DNA of 21,074 bases from DASTGO01 sp035719045 (GCA_035719045.1 DASTGO010000270.1:1-21074); one strand, 5' to 3'. Shown: positions 7,155 through 16,448, counted from the first letter of the stretch. A program made the numbers and translations. The notes: generated by a model not told the origin, from the sequence alone.

Positions 7155-7176
7155 CCGTCCGGGGCGCTCCGGACGG
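7155..7176 (+). terminator. Hairpin terminator ending the amine operon
   Basis: CCGTCCGG (7155-7162) and CCGGACGG (7169-7176) form a perfect 8-bp stem with a 6-nt loop, 7 nt after the FAD oxidoreductase stop. Confidence 0.7.
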
Positions 7177-7560
7177 ACCGCGGCTGACCCGTCCGGCGAG
7201 GCCGTCGACGACGTCGCCCAGGCAGAGGCCCCTTCGGCAGACGGCGGATCGCACCGGGTGATCCGCTGCCTGTGCGCCCGATGACCGGAAGATCACAGCC
7301 GAGCGGGAGGTCCGGGGCGTCATCCGGCGCCGGGGACGGAACGCGGGCGATCACCGGCCGTGACCCGTCCCCGTCCGGAGGCTCCCTCCGACGGCGGCGA
7401 GGGCGCGAGGACCGGCGCCACGTCAGGTAGGCGCCGCCGGGTGCCGGAGCACGGGCCGGGTGAGCCCGAGATTCAGTCTCAATGCCCGGGCCTTCTGGGA
7501 CGAAGGTCTTCCTGCCAGCCCCGGATCGAGGGAACCGGGGCCTGACCGCAGGGGGCAGTC
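7177..7560. other. Non-coding stretch between the amine operon and the small gene
   Basis: About 380 bp in which the open frames on both strands have poor codon structure and no recognisable protein. The left half shows nothing specific to me. The right half (7413-7541) holds several hairpins, described separately, that lead into a good ribosome binding site for the small gene at 7561. Confidence 0.55.
7413..7541 (+). other. Series of hairpins in the leader of the small gene
   Basis: Three stems follow one another: CGGCGCC (7413-7419) with GGCGCCG (7430-7436), 10-nt loop; CCTTC (7491-7495) with GAAGG (7502-7506), 6-nt loop, extendable by G-U pairs; and GCCCCGG (7518-7524) with CCGGGGC (7535-7541), 10-nt loop. 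The last ends 9 nt before the ribosome binding site of the 70-residue gene. I do not recognise a known riboswitch class. They may be a structured leader or simple GC-rich chance. Confidence 0.35.
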
Positions 7561-7773
7561 ATGATCGCGAGCAGCTTCCCGCAGGGTGCCGGGTGGGCCT
7601 GGGAGCTCCTGGGCGCCGACGGCCGGGTCCTGGCGGCCGGGCAGGCGGCGACCTCGGCACAGGCGCGCCGGCACAGTACCCGGGCCTGGCTGGCCGCCGG
7701 CGGCGAACAGCGGTGCGACCTCGGTGGCACGCCCGCCGGTGACGTCACCTTCGGCGGCGTCTGGGGCCGCTGA
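7561..7773 (+). CDS. Small hypothetical protein, 70 residues
   Basis: The ATG at 7561 follows AGGGGG (7550-7555) by 5 nt, a strong ribosome binding site, and the third codon positions are almost all G or C, as in real genes here. The product begins MIASSFPQGAGWAWELL and continues GADGRVLAAGQAATSAQARRH, a pattern of a short beta hairpin followed by an Ala-rich helix, seen in small soluble actinobacterial proteins of unknown function. There is one cysteine, no signal peptide and no membrane segment. It stands alone between hairpins upstream and 246 bp of non-coding DNA downstream. I do not recognise a named family. Existence as a gene is probable but not certain. Confidence 0.6.
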   Translation: MIASSFPQGAGWAWELLGADGRVLAAGQAATSAQARRHSTRAWLAAGGEQRCDLGGTPAGDVTFGGVWGR

Positions 7774-8019
7774 CCGGGTCCGCTCCCCGCGCCCGTCGTC
7801 GATCCGCTGCCCCGGCCCACCGACCGGCGGACCCCCGTCCGAGGCGACCACAGCCCACGGTCACGGGCTGCCGCTGCGGACAGGCCGAACGGGCGTTTCC
7901 CGGGGCTCAGACCCTGCACCGGCTCCAGCCCGTCGCGGGCAGGACCGACGACAGGAGGGCCGCCCGGCAGCCGGGACTCGGGGTGTCCCGGCACGGCGAC
8001 CGTCTGCGAGGAGCGCACG

Positions 8020-9519
8020 ATGCACCTGCCGAAGCTCGCCCCCCGGCATGCGACCGACCGGTCGGCGGCCCCGGGGGACGGTCCGGCCGCAGCACCCGCG
8101 TCCGGCGCCCGCAGCCGCACCTCCACCGCGGCCACCGCACCCGCGCCGGGACCCCGCCGGGCCCGGCGGACCGGCCGGCGACCGGCAACGAGGTCCGTCA
8201 CGGCAACGGGCACCGTCCTGCCCCGCCCACCGGCTCCCACTCCGGCCCTGGTCGGCTTCACCACCACGGTGGTGGCCGCACTCACCGTGGCGGTCGCGGT
8301 GATGGCCCCGGCACCGGCAGCGGTCCGGGCCCGGGATGCCGCCGCAGCCCTGCCACCTGTCCCGTCGCCCGCCACCCCGGCCGGGCTGCCCGCGGGCATC
8401 GAGAGCCTGGCCTCCTATGTGGGCCAGACCTCCTGCGATCCGGTGGCCAAGCCCGGAGTGCTCCGGCTGTCGGCGCTGCTGACCAGGACCTACCCCGGCA
8501 CCTCGGCCTGGTCACCGCGCCCCTGCGGTCTGGACGGGCCGGGGATGCAGAGCGAGCACTACGAGGGCCGGGCCCTGGACTGGTCGGTGTCGGTGCGCAA
8601 TCCGCTGGCCGCCCGCCGCGCCGCCGCCGTGATCGCCTGGCTGCTGGCCCCGGACTCCGCCGGCCGGCCGGCCGCGATGGCCCGGCGGCTGGGGATCATG
8701 TACATCATCTGGAACAACCAGATGTGGCGGGCCTACCAGCCGTCCTGGGGCTGGAAACCGTACCGGGACTGCGCCGCCCACCCGGAGCCCGGCTCCGACA
8801 CCGGCTGCCACCGCGACCACATCCACTTCTCGCTGTCCTGGGCCGGCGCGGCGGGCCGCACCTCGTTCTGGACCGGCAGCGTGGCCGCCAACGACTACGG
8901 GCCCTGCCGTCCGGCCGACCTGAACTGGGCGCCCCCCTACGGCGGCCTGAACCCGGTGCCCTGCCGCAGTTTCCCCCAGGTGAGGGCGGCGGCCGGAGTG
9001 TCCACCCTGGGCACCACCCTCGTGGTGTACTCCGGGGCGACGATCGGCCCCGGCTCCACCGGGCCCGTCGTGACCGCGGTCCAGAAGGCGCTCGTGGTCC
9101 CCGCGACCGCCACCTACGGCCCGGCGACCTCCGCCGCCGTGTCCGCCTTCCGGACGTCCCACAAGCTGCGTGCCGGAACCACCGTGGACGCCGCGACGTG
9201 GCGGGCCCTGCTGGCCGCGTTCGCCGTCCCGTCGGCGGCCCCGCCGGGGACCAAACCGGTTCCCCCGGCCTCGCCGCCGGGGACCAAACCCGCTCCGGTG
9301 GCCCCGGCCGATCCCCTGGCGCGCTATGCCGGGACCGTGCTGCGGTACGGGGCCCGCGGCGACGCCGTGGTCGCCGTCCAGCGTGCGCTGCGGGTCAGCC
9401 CGGTCAGCGGCTGGTTCGGACCGGCGACCAGGTCCGCGGTGGTCGCCTATCAGAAGGCCCACGGCATTCCCACCACCGGCAACGTCGGCCCGCTGACCTG
9501 GCACGCGCTGGGTGGCTGA
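8020..9519 (+). CDS. Membrane-anchored M15-like peptidoglycan peptidase with two peptidoglycan-binding domains
   Basis: 499 residues; GAGGAG stands about 7 nt before the ATG. In order: a ~74-residue Pro/Arg/Ala-rich cytoplasmic tail, one membrane segment or late signal anchor (about 75-97, VGFTTTVVAALTVAVAVM), a catalytic-like domain (about 125-320), and two PG_binding_1 repeats (about 345-403 and 441-498) joined by a linker with two PPGTKP motifs. The middle domain has His180 and Asp187 in SEHYEGRALDW and His267-x-His269 in RDHIHFS, the layout of M15-type zinc D,D-/L,D-carboxypeptidases (HxxxxxxD then HxH). The protein should face the wall and trim peptidoglycan stems or bind there. The catalytic domain is divergent, so loss of activity is possible. 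No close operon partner is evident; the next gene starts 81 nt later with its own promoter signature. Confidence 0.8.
   Translation: MHLPKLAPRHATDRSAAPGDGPAAAPASGARSRTSTAATAPAPGPRRARRTGRRPATRSVTATGTVLPRPPAPTPALVGFTTTVVAALTVAVAVMAPAPAAVRARDAAAALPPVPSPATPAGLPAGIESLASYVGQTSCDPVAKPGVLRLSALLTRTYPGTSAWSPRPCGLDGPGMQSEHYEGRALDWSVSVRNPLAARRAAAVIAWLLAPDSAGRPAAMARRLGIMYIIWNNQMWRAYQPSWGWKPYRDCAAHPEPGSDTGCHRDHIHFSLSWAGAAGRTSFWTGSVAANDYGPCRPADLNWAPPYGGLNPVPCRSFPQVRAAAGVSTLGTTLVVYSGATIGPGSTGPVVTAVQKALVVPATATYGPATSAAVSAFRTSHKLRAGTTVDAATWRALLAAFAVPSAAPPGTKPVPPASPPGTKPAPVAPADPLARYAGTVLRYGARGDAVVAVQRALRVSPVSGWFGPATRSAVVAYQKAHGIPTTGNVGPLTWHALGG
9241..9290 (+). repeat. Direct repeat in the linker of the M15-like peptidase
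   Basis: CCGCCGGGGACCAAACC occurs at 9241-9257 and 9274-9290, 33 bp apart, encoding two in-frame PPGTKP motifs in the linker between the two peptidoglycan-binding domains. An in-frame duplication of the linker is likely. Confidence 0.7.
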
Positions 9520-9587
9520 CCCGACCGGCCCGCTCCCCGGTGCCGTCCGCCCGGGTGCGTCGGGACGCCGGGGGCGCGGCAGGCCCG

Positions 9588-9593
9588 TAGGGT
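9588..9593 (+). promoter_or_regulatory. Candidate -10 box of a leaderless antiporter transcript
   Basis: TAGGGT (TANNNT pattern) ends 7 nt before the ATG at 9601, the spacing expected if transcription starts on the A of the start codon. No clear -35 box is seen. AGGG inside the same element could instead serve as a weak ribosome binding site. Confidence 0.45.
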
Positions 9594-9600
9594 CGCCGCC

Positions 9601-10860
9601 ATGACGCCCGGCACCTGGCGGGAGGGATCGACGGCGGAACCTCCGCGGGGGCGGCGAGAGGAGACCACCGACGCGGCCGGACCTGGCGTCGAGCAGGTCC
9701 GGCGCAGCGACCGGCGCCTGGTCGCGGCCTGCGCGATCGCCACCCTCGCCGCGGGGGCCGGCCGGTACCTGCCCCTGGGCGCGGTGCTGCCCTTCCTGCT
9801 CAGCGCGGTGGCCCTGGCCCTGCTGGCCCAACTGGTCAGCCGGGCGGTGGACGCGCTCGGGGACCGGCTCGGCCCGGGGGCGATCGGGGTGGTGCAGTCG
9901 GCGCTGGGCAACCTGCCGGAACTGTTCGTCTGCCTGTTCGCCCTGCACGCCGGCCTGGACGACGTGGCCCGGGCGGCCGTCGTCGGGTCGATCCTGGCCA
10001 ATGTGCTGCTCGTGCTCGGGCTGGCGCTGCTGGTCGGCGGGCTGCGGCACGGCCGGCAGTACTTCGCCTCGCAGCGGGCCCGCTCGATCACGCTGCTGCT
10101 CATGCTGTCGGTGACGGCGATGGCCATCCCGTCGCTCACCGCGACCCTGCACACCCCGGCGGCCGGCCATGAGCGGGGGCTGTCCGTGGTGACCTCGCTG
10201 CTGCTGCTGGTGCTGTTCGCGCTGTCGGTCCCGGCGTCGGTGCGGGACGAGGATGCCGGCACGGGTCCGGTCGGGCGCCAACCGGACCTCTCCCCCGAGA
10301 ACGGCGAGGACGGTCCGGCCGGGGACCATGGACCGGACCGCGCCTGCGGGAAGCGGTCCGGCCGCCCGCAGACCGCCGACGGCCCGCAGCGGCAGCAGCC
10401 GGCGTGGCCGCTGCGCACCGCGGTGATCGCCCTGGCCGCGGCGGGGGTGGTCGCGGCCGTCGTCTCGGACTGGTTCGTCCGGGCGCTGGAGCCCGCGATG
10501 TCCGCGCTGCACCTGTCCCAGACCTTCGCCGGGCTGGTCGTGGTGGCCATCGCAGGCAACGCCGTGGAGAACGTGGTCGGAATCCAGTTGGCCGGGCGCA
10601 ACCGGGCCGACCACGCCCTGTCGGTGATCCTGCAGTCCCCGGTGCAGATCGCCCTCGTGCTGGCGCCGGCACTGGTCCTGATCGCCCCGCTGGTCGGCGC
10701 CACGTTCACCCTCGTGCTGCCGCCGCTGCTCATCGTCGCGCTGTTCCTGGCCGCGCTGATCGCCGTCCTGGTGGTGGTGGACGGGGAGTCGACCTGGCTG
10801 GAGGGCGCCACGCTGGTCGTGGTCTACGTGCTCGTCGCCGCGGCGTTCTGGTGGGGCTGA
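9601..10860 (+). CDS. cax: Calcium/proton (cation/H+) antiporter, CaCA superfamily, CAX type
   Basis: 419 residues with about ten to eleven hydrophobic segments in two pseudo-symmetric halves. Each half has the CAX signature acid: GNLPELFVCLFAL (Glu107) in the first and GNAVENVVGIQLA (Glu323) in the second. These alpha-repeats exchange Ca2+ (or Na+, K+) for protons at the plasma membrane. The second repeat reads GNAVEN where many CAX proteins have GNAxEH, so ion preference may differ. A hydrophilic ~55-residue loop (about 215-270), rich in Gly, Asp, Pro and Arg, joins the halves and is longer than the acidic loop of many bacterial relatives. The N-terminus has a ~40-residue charged tail. It converges on prpE with only 28 nt between. 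Confidence 0.85.
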   Translation: MTPGTWREGSTAEPPRGRREETTDAAGPGVEQVRRSDRRLVAACAIATLAAGAGRYLPLGAVLPFLLSAVALALLAQLVSRAVDALGDRLGPGAIGVVQSALGNLPELFVCLFALHAGLDDVARAAVVGSILANVLLVLGLALLVGGLRHGRQYFASQRARSITLLLMLSVTAMAIPSLTATLHTPAAGHERGLSVVTSLLLLVLFALSVPASVRDEDAGTGPVGRQPDLSPENGEDGPAGDHGPDRACGKRSGRPQTADGPQRQQPAWPLRTAVIALAAAGVVAAVVSDWFVRALEPAMSALHLSQTFAGLVVVAIAGNAVENVVGIQLAGRNRADHALSVILQSPVQIALVLAPALVLIAPLVGATFTLVLPPLLIVALFLAALIAVLVVVDGESTWLEGATLVVVYVLVAAAFWWG

Positions 10861-10888
10861 CGGTTCCGGCGGGGCCGATGACTGCGGA

Positions 10889-12787
<1,899 letters not shown>

Positions 12788-12882
12788 GGCTGCATCGTCG
12801 CTGGCCGGAACGGGTGGAGCCAACCCCTCGGCGGCGAGCCGACCGCCTGGAGCGATGAGCGGAAGGATCCGTCGGCTGTGAT

Positions 12883-12909
12883 CTGAGGCCCCGCAGCGGC
12901 GGGTCTCAG
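12883..12909 (-). terminator. Hairpin overlapping the stop of the acyltransferase gene
   Basis: CTGAG (12883-12887) pairs with CTCAG (12905-12909), and CCCGC (12890-12894) with GCGGG (12899-12903), with small internal bulges and an AGCG loop. The structure includes the acyltransferase stop codon and lies before prpE, so it may end the acyltransferase transcript. Confidence 0.5.
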
Positions 12910-14216
12910 GCGCCGGTGACGGGTGCCTCGCGGTCAAGATCCGCAGCGGTCAGATCGATCACTCGGTCGGCTTCGCGGACGGGCAACTCCGGGGCGGCAC
13001 CGGGAGCGGCGACAGCACCCGCAGCGGTGTCGAGGAGATCCTCCTCGACGGCGTCGGTCCGGGCGGACGGGCTCACGGCGGGGGCGTCCGCCCGCGGTGC
13101 CGAGGACAGACGTACCCGTTCCAGCCGGGCACGGAAACGGCGCTGCAGGGGCCTCTCGAGGTAACGCCACGACCCCGCCGCGACCAGCAGCGACAGCACC
13201 ATGCCCGACCACAGCGCCACGGTCAGGGCGGATCCGGTGAACAGGTGCGTGGCGACCGACATGAACGGGTAGTGCCACAGATACCAGCCGTACGACACCG
13301 TGCCCAGAGAGCGCAGCGGGCGCCAGTTGAAGACGGTCCGACGGGTCCCCGTCGTGCTGAGGAGGAGGACCAGCGCGATCCCGGTGTAGATCAGCGGCCC
13401 CCAGATCCAGCCCGCGTACCGGGGAGCGAGCACGGGGAGCCAGAAGTAGGCCGTCAGGCCGAGGAACGCGACGGCCGGCGCCCAGCGCCCCGGCCGCCAC
13501 GTCCGTTCGTAGACCACGGCCAGGCAGGCACCTGCGGTCATCGAGAAGACGGTGGTGTGCGGGGCCAACCTCACCCAGAAGCCCTCCGGCCCGCTCAGCC
13601 CCACGCGGAGCCTCCAGTAGAGGCTCACGACGGTCAGCAGCGACATGCCCCAGAGGAGCCAGGAACGCGCCCTCCGGCGACCCCGCAGAAGAACCAGGAG
13701 CGGGAGCAGCAGCAGCGGCCAGACCAGGTAGAACTGCTCCTCCACCGCCAGGGACCAGGTGTGCCGGAACGGGCCGAGCGAGCGGCCGTGGATGGTCTGG
13801 AAGTTGCTGTAGTACAGCAGGACGGGCTTGACCCAGGCGACCACCGAGGCCCGGGTCCCCCACCCCGTCGCCCAGAACACCACCGAGACCAACCCGACGA
13901 AGGTGAACAGCGCCGGGAGCAGTCGCAACGCCCGCCTGCCCCAGAACGCCAGCAGGTCGATCCGGCCGGTGACCCGGAACTCCTTGAGCAGCAGCCCGGT
14001 GATCAGGAAGCCGGACAGCGTGAAGAACGTGGTCACGCCCTCGATGCCGCCCGGCCCGAAGAGGGGGACCTGGTTGTGACTGAGGACGACGAGCAGGACG
14101 GCGAGCCCACGGACCCCGTCCAGGCCCGTCAGCCGTCCCCCGGTCATCCGGCCGTCGGGCTGCTGCGCCTGACGTGCCTGGATCCTTTTCCGCCAGCCCC
14201 CGACGCCCACGACCAC
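12906..14216 (-). CDS. Acyltransferase-3 family membrane protein (OafA-like)
   Basis: 436 residues. About ten membrane segments and the family marks: LTGLDGVRGLAVLLVVLSHN with the Arg36-x10-His47 motif, FTLSGFLITGLLL, TWSLAVEEQFYLVWPLL and SYGWYLWHYPF. Such proteins move acetyl or other acyl groups across the membrane onto sugars, lipids, antibiotics or wall polymers. There is no C-terminal SGNH domain; instead a ~75-residue Ala/Asp/Glu-rich tail follows the last membrane segment. I chose the GTG at 14216 because TAGGGT lies 7 nt upstream, as for the antiporter gene; the ATG at 14147 would also keep the whole domain. Its target is unknown. The upstream DivIVA-repeat gene runs in the same direction 131 nt away. 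Confidence 0.85.
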   Translation of the reverse strand: MVVGVGGWRKRIQARQAQQPDGRMTGGRLTGLDGVRGLAVLLVVLSHNQVPLFGPGGIEGVTTFFTLSGFLITGLLLKEFRVTGRIDLLAFWGRRALRLLPALFTFVGLVSVVFWATGWGTRASVVAWVKPVLLYYSNFQTIHGRSLGPFRHTWSLAVEEQFYLVWPLLLLPLLVLLRGRRRARSWLLWGMSLLTVVSLYWRLRVGLSGPEGFWVRLAPHTTVFSMTAGACLAVVYERTWRPGRWAPAVAFLGLTAYFWLPVLAPRYAGWIWGPLIYTGIALVLLLSTTGTRRTVFNWRPLRSLGTVSYGWYLWHYPFMSVATHLFTGSALTVALWSGMVLSLLVAAGSWRYLERPLQRRFRARLERVRLSSAPRADAPAVSPSARTDAVEEDLLDTAAGAVAAPGAAPELPVREADRVIDLTAADLDREAPVTGA

Positions 14217-14223
14217 GCGCCGG

Positions 14224-14229
14224 ACCCTA
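14224..14229 (-). promoter_or_regulatory. Candidate -10 box of a leaderless acyltransferase transcript
   Basis: On the minus strand TAGGGT is followed by exactly 7 nt and then the GTG at 14216, the same hexamer and spacing as in front of the antiporter gene. No convincing ribosome binding site precedes the GTG. I see no clear -35 box. Confidence 0.45.
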
Positions 14230-14347
14230 CCTGATCACGTTGTCGGCTCCTCATGGATCCTGCCGAGAGGAACCATGACCTTGCTCAACGAGGAAGGACG
14301 CTCACCCCGTCACGACGCGGGGAGACCGCAGCATCCGGCGGTACCGG

Positions 14348-14905
14348 TCAGACGGAGGCGACGACCAGCAGTTCGACGACGCGGTCGAGGAAGGCGTCGA
14401 CCGAAGCCTCCCGGTAGCCACGAGACCCGCGCCGGCTCTTGAACACCGCGAGCCGGACCGCGTCGGGGGCCAGCGGCCGCCCCATCGCGAAGGACTCCTC
14501 GACCCGCCGGCACAGCTCGTCGACCTGGCCGGTGTCGTAGGTGAGCTCCAGACCCGAACCCCGGGGGAAGCGCTCGCCGTCGGGCCGGGCGAGCTGGGCC
14601 CGCAGCGACTGCTCCTGGGTGCGCAACTGGTTCTGCCAGCCGGCGGCCCCGGCCCGTTCCTCGCCGCGCTGCTTCTCCCGCCGGGCGAAGGCGTCCTCGA
14701 TCCGGTCCAGCGCCGCGTCGACCGCCTCGACGTCGTAGCCGCCGCGGACCAGGTCGAACCCCACCGTCCGCACATGCCACGACGTCATCGCCGGGCCACG
14801 CCCGGTGTCCTCGTAGGCGGCCCGAGCCCGGGCGAGGAAAGCCTCGACCTGCTCGATGTCGTAACCCTTCGACAGACGGCTCGCGCGGGGGAACGTGTCG
14901 CTCAC
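14348..14905 (-). CDS. DivIVA-domain repeat protein (four DivIVA-like motifs)
   Basis: 185 residues. Four short DivIVA-type motifs are spaced along the chain: FPRASRLSKGYDIEQVEAFL (about 5-24), VGFDLVRGGYDVEAVDAAL (about 48-66), FPRGSGLELTYDTGQVDEL (about 115-133) and FKSRRGSRGYREASVDAFL (about 155-173). Each has an aromatic start, a GY(D)-like turn and an amphipathic Val-Asp-x-hydrophobic helix. A charged helical stretch (about 70-105, with KQRGEER) separates repeats 2 and 3. In Wag31/DivIVA one such motif senses curved membrane at the pole and septum; actinobacteria also have multi-motif proteins of unknown role. The GTG at 14905 is preceded by a possible -10 box at leaderless distance. A link to polar growth or division is inference. 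Confidence 0.82.
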   Translation of the reverse strand: MSDTFPRASRLSKGYDIEQVEAFLARARAAYEDTGRGPAMTSWHVRTVGFDLVRGGYDVEAVDAALDRIEDAFARREKQRGEERAGAAGWQNQLRTQEQSLRAQLARPDGERFPRGSGLELTYDTGQVDELCRRVEESFAMGRPLAPDAVRLAVFKSRRGSRGYREASVDAFLDRVVELLVVASV

Positions 14906-14911
14906 GGACCC

Positions 14912-14917
14912 ATAGTG
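14912..14917 (-). promoter_or_regulatory. Candidate -10 box of the DivIVA-repeat gene
   Basis: CACTAT on the minus strand stands 6 nt before the GTG at 14905, consistent with a leaderless start; there is no ribosome binding site. It is a weaker match than the two TAGGGT boxes. Confidence 0.35.
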
Positions 14918-14921
14918 CCGG

Positions 14922-14936
14922 ATGAGACGCTCTCAT
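14922..14936. promoter_or_regulatory. 15-bp palindrome just upstream of the DivIVA-repeat promoter
   Basis: ATGAGA (14922-14927) and TCTCAT (14931-14936) are perfect 6-bp arms around 3 nt. It lies 5 nt upstream of the candidate -10 box, in the spacer/-35 zone where a repressor or activator would act. Confidence 0.4.
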
Positions 14937-15128
14937 GGGGAAGCGGCAGGCGCGTCGGCAGTGGTGCCCTCGGCCACCGTCGCCGGTTGGCGGCGTTGTG
15001 CGGTCGATTGAGCGCGTGCGGCGCGGGAATCCCCGGGGCACCCGGGACTCCTCGGTCCCGCGCGCCAGGTCACCGGGACTCCCCGGTTCCACCACTCGAC
15101 CGCACCCCGGTCCCCGGCCTCCCCGGCT

Positions 15129-15157
15129 CCCGGCCTCCCCGGCCCCAGGAGGCCGGG
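15129..15157 (-). terminator. Hairpin terminator directly after rlmN
   Basis: CCCGGCCTCC (15129-15138) and GGAGGCCGGG (15148-15157) form a perfect 10-bp stem with a 9-nt loop, starting at the base after the rlmN stop on the minus strand. Confidence 0.8.
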
Positions 15158-16282
15158 TCAGCCGGCGGTGGTGGCGGCGAGCTGTCCGCAGGCTCCGTCG
15201 ATCTCCCGGCCCCGGGTGTCCCGGATCGTGGTGGGAACCCCACGGGCGCGCAGACGCTCGACGAACTCCCGCTCCACCCGCGGGTCACTGGCGGTCCAGC
15301 GCGACCCCGGGGTCGGGTTGAGCGGGATCGGGTTGACGTGGACCCAGCCGCGGCCGCGGGCGTTGAGCAGCTTGCCGAGCAGTTCGGCCCGCCACGCCTG
15401 GTCGTTCACGTCGCGGATCAGGGCGTACTCGATGCTCACCCGGCGCCCGGTGACCTCGAAGTATCCCCGGGCTGCGTCGAGGGCCTCGGCGACCTTCCAC
15501 CGGGTGTTCACCGGGACCAGTTCGTCGCGCAGTTCGTCGTCGGGGGCGTGCAGGGACAGCGCGAGGGTGACCGGCAGCCCCTCCCCCGCCAGCCGTTCGA
15601 TCGCCGGGACCAGTCCGACCGTGGACACCGTCAGCCCGCGGGCGGACATCCCCAGACCGTCCGGCTGCGGGTCGGTCAGCCGGCGGACCGCGCCGACGAG
15701 AGTGCCGTAGTTGGCCAGCGGTTCACCCATCCCCATGAAGACGACGTTGCTCACCCGCTCGGCCAGCCCGGCATCGGTCCCGTCTGCGAGATCCCCGTGC
15801 CGCAGTGCCCGCGCGGCGCCGACCACCTGCTCCACGATCTCCGCACAGGACAGGTTGCGGGTCAGCCCGCCCTGACCGGTGGCGCAGAACGGGCAGCCCA
15901 TCCCGCAGCCGGCCTGGCTGGACACGCAGACGGTGACCCGGTCCGGGTAGCGCATGAGCACGCTCTCCACGACCGCGCCGTCGAACAGCCGCCACACCGT
16001 CTTGACCGTGGTGCCGCCGTCGCACTCCAGCCGCCGCACCGGGGTGAGCAGGGTCGGCAGCAGCGCCTCGTGCAGCCGCAGCCGGGCTGAGGCCGGCAGG
16101 TCCGTCATCGCGGCGGGGTCGTCGACCAGCCGCTCGAAGTAGTGCACCGACAACTGCCGGGCCCGGAACGGCTTCTCGCCGAGCTGCGTGACGGCGTCGC
16201 GGCGCTCCTGCGCGGACAGATCCGCCAGATGGCGCGGGGGTCGGGGCCGGCGCCCGGCGGTCAGGGTGAAGGAGGAAGGCAT
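15158..16282 (-). CDS. rlmN: 23S rRNA (adenine2503-C2)-methyltransferase / tRNA A37 C2-methyltransferase, radical SAM
   Basis: 374 residues, normal length. An N-terminal accessory domain (about 20-100, including EKPFRARQLSVHYF) precedes the radical SAM barrel. The [4Fe-4S] ligands are Cys126, Cys130 and Cys133 in QAGCGMGCPFCATG; the two catalytic cysteines are Cys119 and Cys365 (in EIDGACGQL), matching Cys118 and Cys355 of E. coli RlmN. Having the intact C-terminal cysteine and normal length, it should be active housekeeping RlmN; a Cfr-type resistance role is unlikely. The ATG at 16282 gives the family start; an in-frame upstream ATG at 16324 is possible, and no good ribosome binding site is seen for either. 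In mycobacteria rlmN follows cdsA directly; here the phosphoketolase gene lies between. Confidence 0.95.
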   Translation of the reverse strand: MPSSFTLTAGRRPRPPRHLADLSAQERRDAVTQLGEKPFRARQLSVHYFERLVDDPAAMTDLPASARLRLHEALLPTLLTPVRRLECDGGTTVKTVWRLFDGAVVESVLMRYPDRVTVCVSSQAGCGMGCPFCATGQGGLTRNLSCAEIVEQVVGAARALRHGDLADGTDAGLAERVSNVVFMGMGEPLANYGTLVGAVRRLTDPQPDGLGMSARGLTVSTVGLVPAIERLAGEGLPVTLALSLHAPDDELRDELVPVNTRWKVAEALDAARGYFEVTGRRVSIEYALIRDVNDQAWRAELLGKLLNARGRGWVHVNPIPLNPTPGSRWTASDPRVEREFVERLRARGVPTTIRDTRGREIDGACGQLAATTAG

Positions 16283-16438
16283 GGCCCGGCCAGTCTCGCA
16301 CGGCCCCCGCCCACCCGGAGTCACCCAGAGTTCACCCGGTCACCACGCCGGGCATGCCGGTGATCAGGCCGGGACCGGAGTAGAACGGATCGCGACCCCG
16401 CTGCGGGCAGGGGTGGACGCAGTGGCAGACGACGGGCA

Positions 16439-16443
16439 GGGGG
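16439..16443 (+). promoter_or_regulatory. Ribosome binding site fixing the phosphoketolase start
   Basis: GGGGG inside AGGGGGA, 5 nt before the ATG at 16449. An in-frame ATG far upstream (16188) lies inside rlmN and would add 87 residues unlike the family. Confidence 0.7.
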
Positions 16444-16448
16444 ACGGT

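Noticed and set aside
7141..7323. Small minus-strand frame with several cysteines, considered as a WhiB-like protein
   Set aside because: It has only two cysteines, close together, lacks the WhiB four-cysteine pattern and GVWGG turn, and overlaps the operon terminator.
7774..8019. Possible c-di-AMP (ydaO) riboswitch before the wall peptidase gene
   Set aside because: Actinobacterial wall hydrolases often have one, but I could not find the conserved core elements in these 246 bases.
8512..10614. 700-codon minus-strand open frame opposite the peptidase and antiporter
   Set aside because: It is a Gly/Arg-rich shadow; the plus strand holds domain-bearing proteins with ribosome binding or promoter signals.
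15042..15087. Repeated CCGGGACTCC(T/C)CGGT at 15042-15056 and 15073-15087
   Set aside because: Only two 15-bp copies in a C/G-rich spacer after rlmN, with no dyad or promoter context; most likely simple sequence.
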